DNA of 64,000 nt, from positions 25,257-89,256 of the forward strand of contig CAYYOV010000010.1 in the NCBI GenBank assembly GCA_964473365.1, given 5' to 3'. Every line of letters begins with the position of its first letter. Position 1 is the stretch's first letter. The stretch comes from 2-02-FULL-55-14 sp964473365. Lineage in GTDB: Bacteria > Bacteroidota > Ignavibacteria > UBA10030. A program made the translations under genes and the position numbers. Below, piece after piece: positions 42,989 to 51,978 of the stretch. Below the pieces are notes generated by a model. It ran no database searches, was not told the origin of the DNA, and saw nothing but the letters and a program-made list of their open reading frames with translations.

Positions 42989-45055
42989 CTACCGAACGAC
43001 AGCGCCAGAGGCGATGGGGCCTTCGACCGTGATGATCTTCAAGGTGCCGTCGTCCGCATTCGCCGCCAGCAACATGCCCTTCGATTCTTGGCCCATCAAT
43101 TTCGCCGGTTGGAGATTTACCACAACGACGACCTGCTTCCCGACGAGATTCTCTGCCGCATAGTGTTTCGCGATCCCTGCCACGATCTGCCTCTCTTCCC
43201 CGCCAATTGACACGATCAGTCTTAGCAGCTTCTCCGACCGCGGAACAGCCTCGGCCGACACCACAGTGCCGACCCGGAGGGACACTTTCTTGAAATCATC
43301 GATCGTAATCGTCGGATCAGATGTCGCTGGCGGGACCGCAGGCGCGGATGGTGCGTTCAGATCGTTCATGATCTTCTCGATGGCTTCGTCTTCGACCTTA
43401 CTGATGAGGATTTCCGGTGGTGGCAGCGCTCGTCCGGCCGGCAGCGGTTCCCTTCCCGCACGATCCCACGAACCGTTTTCAGCCTGGTCCGTGTCGCCGA
43501 TCTGCCGGGCCATTCCAGCGCTGATGACCGGTAGGATGGGCCGGAACAAGATGGCGAGCGCTCGCACGGTTTGCAGCGAAACGGAGATGGTCGTCGCACA
43601 CGCTTGTCGATCCGTTTTCACGGTCTTCCACGGTTCGCTGTCGTTGAAATACTTGTTCGCGGCCCGTGCAACAGCTACCGTCTCGCTAAGGGCATCCCGG
43701 AATCGGTACGCCTCGTAGAGCGCACCGATTTGCTCGGGCGCCTTCGAAAGGAGTTCGAGCATCTCCTGATCTCGCGCTCCCAGGGGGCCACGTTCTGGAA
43801 CGACGCTCCCGAACGATCGGCTCGCGAATGCCACTGTACGGTTGACGAAATTGCCGACAATGTCGGCTAATTCGTTGTTCACACGCGCCTGAAAGTCCTT
43901 CAACGCAAAGTCGCTGTCTTTGGTCTCCGGAAATGTTGATGCCAACACGAACCGCAGATAATCCGCGGGGAAACGTGGAAGGAAATCCCGCAGGTCGATG
44001 CCCCATCCGCGGCTCTTCGAAAACTTCGCCCCTTCGAGGTTCAGGAATTCGTTCGCCGGTACGTTCTCCGGCAGGACATACTGATCGGCATGATGGTCGT
44101 TCCAAGCCATGAGCATGGCCGGGAAGACGATGCAATGGAAGACGACGTTGTCCTTTCCGATGAAGGCGACGTATTTCGTCGATGGGTCCTGCCAGTATGC
44201 TTTCCAGGCATCCGGCTTGCCAACCTTCCGGGCCCACTCGCGAGCTGCAGTGATGTAGCCAAGCACAGCGTCGAACCATACGTAGATGACCTTGTGCGCA
44301 TATCCTTCGACAGGCACCGGCACGCCCCAGGAAAGATCCCGCGTCACGGCACGGTCCTGTAGTCCCTCCCGGAACCAACTGTCGCAGTACCGCTTCACCG
44401 TTTCTCGCCATCCATCGCGGGCATCCCGTTCTGCGATATAGGCCTGCAGTCGCTTCTGATACTCTCCGAGTGGAAAGTACCAGTGCGTCGTGGGCCGTAC
44501 CTCAGGCTTCGTTCCGCAGAGTTTGCATCGTGGATCGATCAGGTCCACTTGATTCAGCCAACTTCCACACTGTTCACACTGGTCCCCTCGCGCCTTGTCA
44601 TACTTGCACACGGGACATGTCCCCTCCACATACCGATCCGCCAGGAACATCTTGTCGTTCGGGCAGTAGAGTTGCCGCTCTTCCCGTTCACGCAGGATCT
44701 TGGCAACGTGGAACGCCGAAAAGAATTCGCGGGCCGTCGCATGGTGGGCGGGGATGGAGGTTCGCGAGTAGATATCGAAGCTCATGCCGAAGCGGCGGAA
44801 GGCGTCTTCGTTGTCCGGATGATACCGGTCGATGATCGCCGTCGGAGTCGTCTTTTCGTTCTCGGCGCTGACCGTGATTGCAACCCCGTGCTCATCCGAT
44901 CCACATACGAATAGGACGTCGCGACCCTTCAGCCGTTGATAGCGCACATACATGTCGGCTGGCAGATATGCGCCGGCCAGATGGCCAAGATGAATGTATC
45001 CATTGGCATACGGCAGCGCGGCCGTCACCAGGATCCGGGAAGTTTGACGCATCAT
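42989..45055 (-). CDS. metG: Methionyl-tRNA synthetase
   Basis: 688 residues. Class I synthetase with HLGH (His22-His25, HIGH motif) and KFSKS in place of KMSKS (GAKFSKSRGWG). A four-Cys zinc knuckle insertion is visible (TCPVCKYDKARGDQCEQC...RCKLCG). The C-terminal ~110 residues form the Trbp111-type tRNA-binding domain (FKKVSLRVGTVVSAEAVPRSEKLLRL), which makes this a dimeric long form. It charges tRNA-Met. Its ATG region overlaps the holB stop by 4 bp (45052-45055). Confidence 0.97.
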   Translation of the reverse strand: MMRQTSRILVTAALPYANGYIHLGHLAGAYLPADMYVRYQRLKGRDVLFVCGSDEHGVAITVSAENEKTTPTAIIDRYHPDNEDAFRRFGMSFDIYSRTSIPAHHATAREFFSAFHVAKILREREERQLYCPNDKMFLADRYVEGTCPVCKYDKARGDQCEQCGSWLNQVDLIDPRCKLCGTKPEVRPTTHWYFPLGEYQKRLQAYIAERDARDGWRETVKRYCDSWFREGLQDRAVTRDLSWGVPVPVEGYAHKVIYVWFDAVLGYITAAREWARKVGKPDAWKAYWQDPSTKYVAFIGKDNVVFHCIVFPAMLMAWNDHHADQYVLPENVPANEFLNLEGAKFSKSRGWGIDLRDFLPRFPADYLRFVLASTFPETKDSDFALKDFQARVNNELADIVGNFVNRTVAFASRSFGSVVPERGPLGARDQEMLELLSKAPEQIGALYEAYRFRDALSETVAVARAANKYFNDSEPWKTVKTDRQACATTISVSLQTVRALAILFRPILPVISAGMARQIGDTDQAENGSWDRAGREPLPAGRALPPPEILISKVEDEAIEKIMNDLNAPSAPAVPPATSDPTITIDDFKKVSLRVGTVVSAEAVPRSEKLLRLIVSIGGEERQIVAGIAKHYAAENLVGKQVVVVVNLQPAKLMGQESKGMLLAANADDGTLKIITVEGPIASGAVVR

Positions 45056-46176
45056 GTCGATCGGGTGGGACTTGCGATGAGTCCACGCAGCGAGAATGTC
45101 AGCGTGGTCAATACAAGAGGAAGATAGACATTCCTCCGTAGATCGGCAATCGCCTCTTCAACGGCTGCCAGGGCATCCGGCAGACGACCGGATGGAAAGC
45201 GCTTCACAAATGCTTCCATTGCGGCGTCGCGTCGGTGATCGGGAACCGCGGCGCCGGATTGGAGGAACATCGCATCACGCAACCAGGACGACAACATCCC
45301 AAGCCACGATTCCGCATGGCCCTTGTCGGTTGCGGACAAGCGCTCAAGCTCTGATGCGAGATCAAGCACCTTCGAGCCCAGGACCAGCCGAAGGAAATGG
45401 ACGACGCCCGCTCGCTCACCCGCGACATCCGTTCCGATGAGATCGCGCGCCCGGCGGTAGCTGCCGTCAGCCATTAGTGCGAGCACTGCGGCCTCTTCGG
45501 CACCGATCTTCTCGCGCTCCTGAAGGGCCGTTGCGATCTCGTCATCGCCGAGCGGGCTGCACTCGATCTGTTGGACCCGCGACAGAACGGTCGGCGAAAG
45601 ACGTTCGCGAAAGGGCGTTGTCAGAAGCAGGACGGCGTTCGGGAGCGGTTCCTCGAGCGTCTTGAGCAGAGAGTTGGCCGCCTCAGCGTTCATGGCCTCG
45701 GCACCGAGGATCAAAAAGATCTTGTACCGCCCGGCGACAGGAGAAAGCGACGCTTCGCGCTTCAGGTCCCGAACGCTGTTGATCTTAATGTATGTTGCCT
45801 TCGGGATCTCGATCTGATGGTACGGATCGTGCCCCTTCATCCGAAGTTGTGTCCGGACCTGGTCGATGGAGTCTTCTGGAAGTTTCGCGAGGGGATCATC
45901 GCCGGCCTCTTCACCCTTGCCGACCGGCAGCGGCATGATGACCCTGATATCAGGATGCGTCAGGTCATTCGTTCGGACACAACTTGGGCATTCGCCGCAG
46001 GATTCCGCGCTGGCAACCTTGCACTGCAAGGCCCGTGCGAATTCGATGGCGAGGGCATCCTTCCCCACCCCTTCGGGACCGTAGAACAGGTACGCATGCG
46101 CAACCGAGCGACGCTCGATCGCCCGCTGCAACAATTGCTTGACGCGCGCCTGTCCGATGACCGAACGCCATCCCAT
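45052..46176 (-). CDS. holB: DNA polymerase III delta-prime subunit
   Basis: 374 residues. Clamp-loader AAA+ fold with a P-loop-like GPEGVGKD (33-40), a four-Cys zinc module (Cys52, Cys60, Cys63, Cys66) and the SRC-like segment LKTLEEPLPNAVLLLTTPFRERLSPTVLSRVQ. Delta-prime is the stator of the clamp loader and usually lacks ATPase activity; the Asp after the P-loop Lys fits a non-hydrolysing site. It overlaps metG by 4 bp and follows the Omp85 gene by 1 bp, an arrangement driven by gene order rather than shared function. Confidence 0.9.
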   Translation of the reverse strand: MGWRSVIGQARVKQLLQRAIERRSVAHAYLFYGPEGVGKDALAIEFARALQCKVASAESCGECPSCVRTNDLTHPDIRVIMPLPVGKGEEAGDDPLAKLPEDSIDQVRTQLRMKGHDPYHQIEIPKATYIKINSVRDLKREASLSPVAGRYKIFLILGAEAMNAEAANSLLKTLEEPLPNAVLLLTTPFRERLSPTVLSRVQQIECSPLGDDEIATALQEREKIGAEEAAVLALMADGSYRRARDLIGTDVAGERAGVVHFLRLVLGSKVLDLASELERLSATDKGHAESWLGMLSSWLRDAMFLQSGAAVPDHRRDAAMEAFVKRFPSGRLPDALAAVEEAIADLRRNVYLPLVLTTLTFSLRGLIASPTRST

Positions 46177-46177
46177 G

Positions 46178-48202
46178 CTAGAACGCCTGCCCTATCCCAA
46201 GATGGATGATACCACCCGCAAATGTCTCAGGGAAGAACTGACGATCGGTGATCCATCGGTTCTGCGGTGCTTGCGGGTCGTACACCTTCATCCCGAAGTC
46301 GATCCTGATTGGTCCCGCAACTGTATCGTACCGCAGGCCAAATCCCGCCGCCAACGCCACCTCGCTTCCTCGCACGCTCCGGGTCCGCTGCCAGACGTTC
46401 CCTGCATCGCCGAACAGAACGAACGACATCTTCCGCAGGTCAAGAAAGAGGAACTCTCCTGCATTATCGAAGGGGCGAAGCCGGGCCTCCAGGCTCGCTT
46501 CGAGGACCGCATTCCCCCCTTGCTCAGGGTTTGTCATAGCCCCAAGCTCCCGCGCTTTCCATCCCCGGATACTGCTGCTTCCGCCACCGAAGAAGCGACG
46601 GTAGATCGGGACTTCGGCCGGCGAGTGACCATACAACTCGGCCGCACCGACCCTCAATCGAGCCGCCCAGATGGTTCCGCGGAGCTCCCCGGGGTCGACG
46701 TAGTATTGGCCGACCAGGATGAGCCTGACGTATTGCGAAAACGGGACGCCCGTATTGAGCAGACCACGGAGCAGACGGGGCAACTGGCCGGCTTCTTCAA
46801 GCGTGACCGAGTGGAAGGAACCTTCGCTCGGAGCGAAGAGGTCGTTCCGCCGATCGCGCTGCAGGGTCAGCGTCAGGATCGAGTTGAACTGCCGCTCATA
46901 GAGGTCCGGCAATGTTGTGTCTTGTTGCGTAACGACGCTGCGCGGATCGCTCCACTCCAGGTTCCAATCGGCAAACAGGCGTGTGTACGTGGCTGTTTGC
47001 GCCGTAACACCCATCTTCGTCCGGAGGACCGGTACGTAGTATTCCTTCTGCTTGTCCCAGATCCCGGAGAGCGACGCCGTCAGGCTCACTTTGTTGCTGA
47101 AGAAATACGGCTGGATCAGCTGCGTCGTGAGTTCAGCTTTGGTCACGAGTGATTGGTCGCGCGTAGCGTCCGAGCTGAAGAGCCTCGAGAGACTCGCCCG
47201 AGAAAACGACCGGAGGGAAAGGCGGAACGATGTCGTGAGATTGCGAGCGCCCCCGAGAAAGTTACGGTGTTGATATCCCAACCCTGCCAGGACGTTCAAC
47301 ACATTGTCTTCATCGTTGATGCCGATCTCTGGCGCGAGCTCCTGGAACGAACGCGTCCGAACCGTGACACGCGTGGGGATGGAAACTCGCCCGAGCGATT
47401 CCGCCGGAGAGCTATTATCGATGCGGGTGGCGTCAAAGATCCCCAGACGATTCAACAGGCGTTCGCTCTCGAACTTCTGGAATTCACTGTAGATGTCCCC
47501 TTCGCGATAGTCCAGATGCCGGCGCACGACGGCTGGGTCGACCGCTTCCAGGGAATTCGTATCAGCCGTCACGTCGATAGGGCCGAATAGATACTGCGGG
47601 CCCGGGTCGAATTCAAATCGGACGACAAAGTGCTCTTCTTCGGGGCGCTCGACGGCCTGCTTCGCGATCGTGCTGACATTGACATACCCATTGTTGGAGA
47701 ATATCCCGATAAGGCGCCGGAATTCCGCTTCGACGGACGAGAGCACCAGCGGCTGGCCTGCGGAGATCAGGCTACCGGACTTGATCTCCTCTCGCATCAC
47801 AGGGGACACATCGCCGATCCCGCCGATATACACCGAATCGATGACCGCCCTCGGGCCCTCTGCGATCCGGAAAACGATATTGACCCTGTCTTCCGTGAAG
47901 GTCAGGCTCGTATCGATGCGCGCCGAATGGAACCCCTGATCATCATAGAATCGCCGGAGTGACCAAAGGTCCGACTCGAGTACGAGAGGATCGTAGAACT
48001 TGGGCGACTCCCCGATCTCCGTGTTGATGGAGTTGAGCCACTTCCACAGCACCCACGGAGTCTCCTGCGATTGAATGATCCCACGCAGCTCGTCCTGGCC
48101 GAATGTGTCCGCACCCTCGAAGTCGATCGAACCGATCTCGCGTTGGGCGAGGGCCGGCGCCGACAGAAGGGTCACGACAGCAAGAACGCGCAGGAGGGTC
48201 AT
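46178..48202 (-). CDS. Omp85-family outer-membrane assembly protein (TamA/BamA-like)
   Basis: 674 residues from ATG 48202, which gives the signal peptide LLRVLAVVTLLSAPALAQ. About three POTRA-like segments follow (REIGSIDFEGADTFGQDELRGII, RAVIDSVYIGGIGDVSPVMREEI, PQYLFGPIDVTADTNSLEAVDP). The C-terminal barrel has the conserved IRGW motif (SSIRGWKARELG) and a terminal Phe. It is shorter than BamA (usually five POTRA), so it is closer to TamA-like or lineage-specific Omp85 proteins. It inserts or exports barrel proteins at the outer membrane. Confidence 0.88.
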   Translation of the reverse strand: MTLLRVLAVVTLLSAPALAQREIGSIDFEGADTFGQDELRGIIQSQETPWVLWKWLNSINTEIGESPKFYDPLVLESDLWSLRRFYDDQGFHSARIDTSLTFTEDRVNIVFRIAEGPRAVIDSVYIGGIGDVSPVMREEIKSGSLISAGQPLVLSSVEAEFRRLIGIFSNNGYVNVSTIAKQAVERPEEEHFVVRFEFDPGPQYLFGPIDVTADTNSLEAVDPAVVRRHLDYREGDIYSEFQKFESERLLNRLGIFDATRIDNSSPAESLGRVSIPTRVTVRTRSFQELAPEIGINDEDNVLNVLAGLGYQHRNFLGGARNLTTSFRLSLRSFSRASLSRLFSSDATRDQSLVTKAELTTQLIQPYFFSNKVSLTASLSGIWDKQKEYYVPVLRTKMGVTAQTATYTRLFADWNLEWSDPRSVVTQQDTTLPDLYERQFNSILTLTLQRDRRNDLFAPSEGSFHSVTLEEAGQLPRLLRGLLNTGVPFSQYVRLILVGQYYVDPGELRGTIWAARLRVGAAELYGHSPAEVPIYRRFFGGGSSSIRGWKARELGAMTNPEQGGNAVLEASLEARLRPFDNAGEFLFLDLRKMSFVLFGDAGNVWQRTRSVRGSEVALAAGFGLRYDTVAGPIRIDFGMKVYDPQAPQNRWITDRQFFPETFAGGIIHLGIGQAF

Positions 48203-48296
48203 GGGGAGATGTCCAGAAACAACGATGCCCAGCACAGATCGCTGGGCACGGACCTCGGAACGGTCAACACCGCCGCCGCACAGCGGTCGGCAGCGA

Positions 48297-48521
48297 TCAG
48301 TATTCCTTGTCGTCTTCGAAGAAGAAATCCTCATCCGTCGGATAATCAGGCCAGATCTCTTCGATGCTCTCATACGGCTCGTCCGTGTCCTCCAGTTCCT
48401 CCAGGTTGGCGACCACCTGTGTCGGAGCTCCGGTACGGACGGCATAATCGATCAATTCATCTTTCGTCGCAGGCCAAGGCGCATCGTCCAGATACGCGGC
48501 CAGCTCGATATTCCAGATCAT
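48297..48521 (-). CDS. DUF2795 small protein
   Basis: 74 residues, acidic. It has the DUF2795 core AAYLDDAPWPATKDELIDYAVRTGAP followed by VVANLEELED and YESIEEIWPDYP, and an acidic, aromatic C-terminus. This compact helical family is common in Bacteroidota and Actinomycetota; its function is unknown. It is 13 bp after the M23 peptidase gene and about 94 bp before the Omp85 gene, in the same direction. Confidence 0.9.
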   Translation of the reverse strand: MIWNIELAAYLDDAPWPATKDELIDYAVRTGAPTQVVANLEELEDTDEPYESIEEIWPDYPTDEDFFFEDDKEY

Positions 48522-48534
48522 GGCCTCCGTCTCC

Positions 48535-49503
48535 TCATTCCCGTCCGCCCCGTTCTGAAGGGGCGCTCAGCACGCCGGCAAGATCGTCCTCGAATGGAAC
48601 GTCGTCGAGGAAGTATTCCAAAGGATTCTGGGCGATTCCGTTCAGGCGCACCTCATAGTGCAAATGCGGGCCGCTGGAAAGTCCGGTATTCCCAGATCGA
48701 GCGATGAGGTCGCCCCGCTTGACCTGTTGGCCCTCGCGCACCAGGATCTTCGACAGATGGCCGTAGACAGTGTGGTACGAATAGCCATGGTCGACCTCCA
48801 CCATGATGCCCAGCCCGCCAGAACGACCGGCGAAACTGACGGCACCGTCCGCAGCGGCGTAGACTGCTGTACCTACGTCATTTGCGATATCCAAGCCCTC
48901 GTGCGGACGGTAGTAGTTCAGGATCGGATGCAACCGCAGGCCGATACCCTTCCGCGAATAGTATCCTTCCATTGGCCTGATCGCAGGGAGGTGCGAGAAC
49001 CGAGCTTTATTCGTCTCGAATTGTTTGGACATATCGCGGTAGCTCGTCATCTGGAGAGTGAGCTCCCGTTCTGCCGTAGCGACAGAGGTCCTCAGTCTGT
49101 TGAGCACCAGATTCACATCCGAACTCGTCGCAAAATCGACCTCTTCGACCGTGCCGCCGATTCCAGCTCGTCGCTCATCCTCGGAGATCGTTGGAAGGTC
49201 GGCAAGTAGTCTCAGATGGTTGCCATGACTGTTCAATTCCGCCAGACGGGCTTCCAGCAGCTCGATCCGACCCGTCACCATCTGCAGTTGTTGACGGAGG
49301 ACGCGGTTCTCTTGTTTCATCAGGCTCGTCCGCGTGAAACCGAGCGACCAGCGGTCTCCCGTTCGCTCGTTGAGCTCCATTGCGCCCAGAAGCAGCGCAA
49401 CACCCACAACCAGCCCCCAGGCCAGCAAGCGCGTGCGGCCCCATCGTAGCTCACGGAACGTGAGCGTATCTCGGGAGAAGGTATAGAGTCGGAAACGTTT
49501 CAT
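48535..49503 (-). CDS. M23 (LytM) zinc metallopeptidase, inner-membrane anchored
   Basis: 322 residues from ATG 49503. One membrane helix (about 26-43), a coiled-coil region (about 62-100 and 135-165) and an M23 domain. The metal ligands are visible as His201 and Asp205 (PHEGLD) and His282 in GPHLHY, with His249 in VYGHL. It cuts peptide cross-links of peptidoglycan or activates amidases. A clear promoter lies 57 bases before the start. It is the first gene of a run M23, DUF2795, Omp85, holB, metG. Confidence 0.93.
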   Translation of the reverse strand: MKRFRLYTFSRDTLTFRELRWGRTRLLAWGLVVGVALLLGAMELNERTGDRWSLGFTRTSLMKQENRVLRQQLQMVTGRIELLEARLAELNSHGNHLRLLADLPTISEDERRAGIGGTVEEVDFATSSDVNLVLNRLRTSVATAERELTLQMTSYRDMSKQFETNKARFSHLPAIRPMEGYYSRKGIGLRLHPILNYYRPHEGLDIANDVGTAVYAAADGAVSFAGRSGGLGIMVEVDHGYSYHTVYGHLSKILVREGQQVKRGDLIARSGNTGLSSGPHLHYEVRLNGIAQNPLEYFLDDVPFEDDLAGVLSAPSERGGRE

Positions 49504-49566
49504 AAGTAGTATTCGTGAAAGGACACACCTCTCCAACGGGGGGTGGCCCTATCAATAATTTTGCTG

Positions 49567-49595
49567 AAAATACCTAGGATTCAGCCCTTTGTCAA
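49567..49595 (-). promoter_or_regulatory. Strong promoter of the M23-DUF2795-Omp85-holB-metG operon
   Basis: Minus-strand TTGACA (perfect -35, 49590-49595), 17-bp spacer, TATTTT (49567-49572). Predicted +1 near 49560, a leader of about 57 bases. The gap 49504-49678 has no other clear element. Confidence 0.72.
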
Positions 49596-49678
49596 GGCAT
49601 TCCGGGGCTCAAAATAGCTGATTCCGTGTAAGACCTTTCCTGAAGTTTGACAACGAAGACAAAGGCCTGACGCTGCAG

Positions 49679-50686
49679 CTATTCGAAGTCATGCTCGAAG
49701 TAGTCGATCGCCCTCTTCCCCTTCGCTCGTTCCCGGATGGCGGAATCGAGGCGTTTTGAGAATTCCTTGGCCGCATCGTATCCGTAGTGCTTGAGCAAAT
49801 AGTCCATTGCGATGACTTCGACGATCACCGTGATGTTCTTTCCCGGGAAGATGGGAAGCCGGATATAGGGCGTTTCCACACCCATGACCGTGGCATGTTG
49901 ATGGTCCAAACCCGTGCGCGTGTAGTCCCCATCCTTTTGCCACTCTTCCAGCTCCACGATCAGCTCCACCCGCTTCTGGAAGCGGATCGATCGAATGCCG
50001 AAGATCGACCTGATATCAACAAGACCGAGCCCCCGGATCTCCATAAAGTGTTTTACGACGTCCGATCCAGAACCCATCAGGATCCCCTCCCCCTTGCGGG
50101 TTACCATGACAACGTCGTCGGCCACAAGCCGGTGGCCCCGCTCGATCAGGTCCAGGGCCACTTCACTCTTGCCGATGCCCGATCGCCCCGTCAAGAGCAC
50201 TCCGATACCGTACACGTCGATGAACGACCCATGTACCGCCGTCTGCGGAGCGAACTGATCATCGAGGAAGTCGCTGAGAAAATAGACGAGCTTGGTCGTC
50301 TCGAAGGGGGTCTGAAGAACGGATACGCCGGCCTCCTTGGCGATGCGCACGATCTCCGGATCGAGCGTATTTCCATTCGTTACGATGATACATGGAAGCT
50401 CGAATTGCAGGAGCGTGCGAAACGCCTTCAAACGTTCATTGAGAGAGAGGTGCTTGAGATACCGGATCTCCGTATTCCCAAAGATCTGCACGCGGTTGTA
50501 CGTAAAGAGTTCCACATATCCTGCCAACGCCAGGCCAGGCCTGTGCACATTCTTGTCGCTGACCTCACGCTCGATGCCCGCATCGCCCGTCAACTGCTGC
50601 AGATGCAGGCGCGTCCGGTTGGCTTCGAAGAGAAATCCGACCGTGATGCTCTTCTTCCGCGTTTCTTTCAACTCTTCCAGGGACAT
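49679..50686 (-). CDS. hprK: HPr(Ser) kinase/phosphorylase
   Basis: 335 residues from ATG 50686 (GGGAG upstream; a GTG at 50701 is less likely). N-terminal domain, then HGSFIDVYGIGVLLTGRSGIGKSEVALDLIERGHRLVADD with the catalytic HG (152-153) and P-loop (about 167-174), then the capping signature MEIRGLGLVDIRSIFG. The enzyme phosphorylates and dephosphorylates HPr at a serine and couples carbon state to regulation. No HPr or PTS gene is in the window, so its partner here is unproven. It directly follows hpf. Confidence 0.93.
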   Translation of the reverse strand: MSLEELKETRKKSITVGFLFEANRTRLHLQQLTGDAGIEREVSDKNVHRPGLALAGYVELFTYNRVQIFGNTEIRYLKHLSLNERLKAFRTLLQFELPCIIVTNGNTLDPEIVRIAKEAGVSVLQTPFETTKLVYFLSDFLDDQFAPQTAVHGSFIDVYGIGVLLTGRSGIGKSEVALDLIERGHRLVADDVVMVTRKGEGILMGSGSDVVKHFMEIRGLGLVDIRSIFGIRSIRFQKRVELIVELEEWQKDGDYTRTGLDHQHATVMGVETPYIRLPIFPGKNITVIVEVIAMDYLLKHYGYDAAKEFSKRLDSAIRERAKGKRAIDYFEHDFE

Positions 50687-50697
50687 GGTGGCTCCCG

Positions 50698-51030
50698 TCA
50701 CATTTTTTCCCGGACACGACGGACCTTCGTCCGGTCGCGTCTGTGGAGGCGTTCCTTGTACTTCTTCAGTTGCGTGGTCAGCTTCGCTGCGGCGAGGTCG
50801 ATCGAGCGGAAGAAATCTGGGCTGGCCGCTTCGCCCGTCAAGACCGCATTGTAGACGGACAGATTGATCTCAGCGAGTTTCTCGCTGTTCCGTGCCTTCT
50901 CGAAATGTAAGATGACCTCAGCTTTCAGGATGCCGTCGTAGTATCGCGTCAAACGCTCGACGGCGGCTTCCGCGTATTCGTTGAGCGACGCATGTGCTTT
51001 GAAATGGCGAGAGGTGACAGTGATCTTCAT
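50698..51030 (-). CDS. hpf: Ribosome hibernation promoting factor, short form
   Basis: 110 residues, the short HPF/YfiA fold (TVTSRHFKAHASLNEYAEAAVERLTRYYDGILKAEVILHFEK, then a highly basic end KKYKERLHRRDRTKVRRVREK). It binds the 30S decoding centre and silences ribosomes in stationary phase. An AGGAGC site precedes ATG 51030. It is 12 bp before hprK; hpf-hprK adjacency is common, often with ptsN, which is absent here. Confidence 0.92.
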   Translation of the reverse strand: MKITVTSRHFKAHASLNEYAEAAVERLTRYYDGILKAEVILHFEKARNSEKLAEINLSVYNAVLTGEAASPDFFRSIDLAAAKLTTQLKKYKERLHRRDRTKVRRVREKM

Positions 51031-51075
51031 GACGTGCTCCTATGGGAACGATGAGCGGCCATGGCAACGTCCTCA

Positions 51076-51978
51076 TCAGGCTTTCGGATGTGCCTGATGA
51101 TAGACGCGTTTCAGTTGTGACGAAGAAACATGGGTATACACCTGGGTCGTCGAGAGGCTGGCATGACCGAGGAGCTCTTTGACGGCCCGCAAGTCCGCAC
51201 CTCGGTTCAGCAGGTGCGTGGCCACCGTGTGTCGCAGTACGTGCGGACTCTGTCGGCCGACCTCTGAGACAGCCCTGATCCGCGCAGCAACGAGCCGCTG
51301 GACGTACCGAGCGTTCATCGGATGGCCTCGATCTGTCACGAAGACGCGATTCTGTGCTTCCGCATCAGGAGTGAGTTCTGTCCGACGAGATAGATAGACG
51401 CGCAGGGCATCAATGGCTCCCCGTCCCACCGGAACGATGCGCTCCTTACGTCCTTTCCCCAGGACCTTGACAGTCCCGTCTCCCAGATCGATGTTCACGA
51501 GATCCAGCTGAAGAAGCTCCTGGAGCCTCAGACCTCCGCCGTACAGCACCTCAAGCATCGCCCGGTCACGAGCGCCCGTAGCGGTCGATGTCTCCATTGA
51601 TCCGAGCATGGCTTCCATGGCTGGTTCCTCAACGACTGCCGGAAGACGGCGGTGCTTCCGCGGCTGCGTGAGCGTCGCAGCGGGATTGGTGGTCAGGACG
51701 CCCCGACGCACCAGGAAGCGGAAGAATGCTCGCACTGCCGCGATGTGCCGCGCGACGGTCGCTGCTGCGCGGCCCTCGTCGTACAGATCGGCGACAAAGG
51801 ACCGGAGGTATTGCCGGTCAACGTTGTCCAGCGTCCGTCCGGCCTTCGCAATGTGCGCGGCAAATTGTCTGAGGTCGGCCTCATACGCCGATACCGTGTT
51901 CGTCGAGGCGCTCCGCTCCCCTTCCAGATAGGCCAAGAACGCCCGTCGATGGGTTTCGACGTTGGAGCCGTCCGTCAC
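51076..51978 (-). CDS. xerC: Tyrosine site-specific recombinase of the XerC type
   Basis: 300 residues from GTG 51978, which overlaps the topA stop by 4 bp (GTGA). The full catalytic set is present: Arg151 (GGGLRLQEL), Lys175 (GKGRK), His246-Arg249 (HVLRH), His272 (GHASL) and Tyr281 (TTQVYTHV). With topA next to it, this is the housekeeping chromosome-dimer resolvase rather than a phage integrase. A longer frame to 52029 would run into topA. Confidence 0.93.
   Translation of the reverse strand: MTDGSNVETHRRAFLAYLEGERSASTNTVSAYEADLRQFAAHIAKAGRTLDNVDRQYLRSFVADLYDEGRAAATVARHIAAVRAFFRFLVRRGVLTTNPAATLTQPRKHRRLPAVVEEPAMEAMLGSMETSTATGARDRAMLEVLYGGGLRLQELLQLDLVNIDLGDGTVKVLGKGRKERIVPVGRGAIDALRVYLSRRTELTPDAEAQNRVFVTDRGHPMNARYVQRLVAARIRAVSEVGRQSPHVLRHTVATHLLNRGADLRAVKELLGHASLSTTQVYTHVSSSQLKRVYHQAHPKA

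Noticed and set aside
46139..47152. Plus-strand open frame opposite the Omp85 gene
   Set aside because: Shadow frame; the minus strand has POTRA and IRGW motifs and this one has none.
49787..50854. Plus-strand open frame across hprK and hpf
   Set aside because: Antisense to two clear genes; composition dominated by Arg, His and Asp, no motif.
51076..51978. Phage-type integrase marking a mobile element
   Set aside because: It has the length and neighbours (topA, smg) of housekeeping XerC. No attachment-site repeats or phage genes are present.
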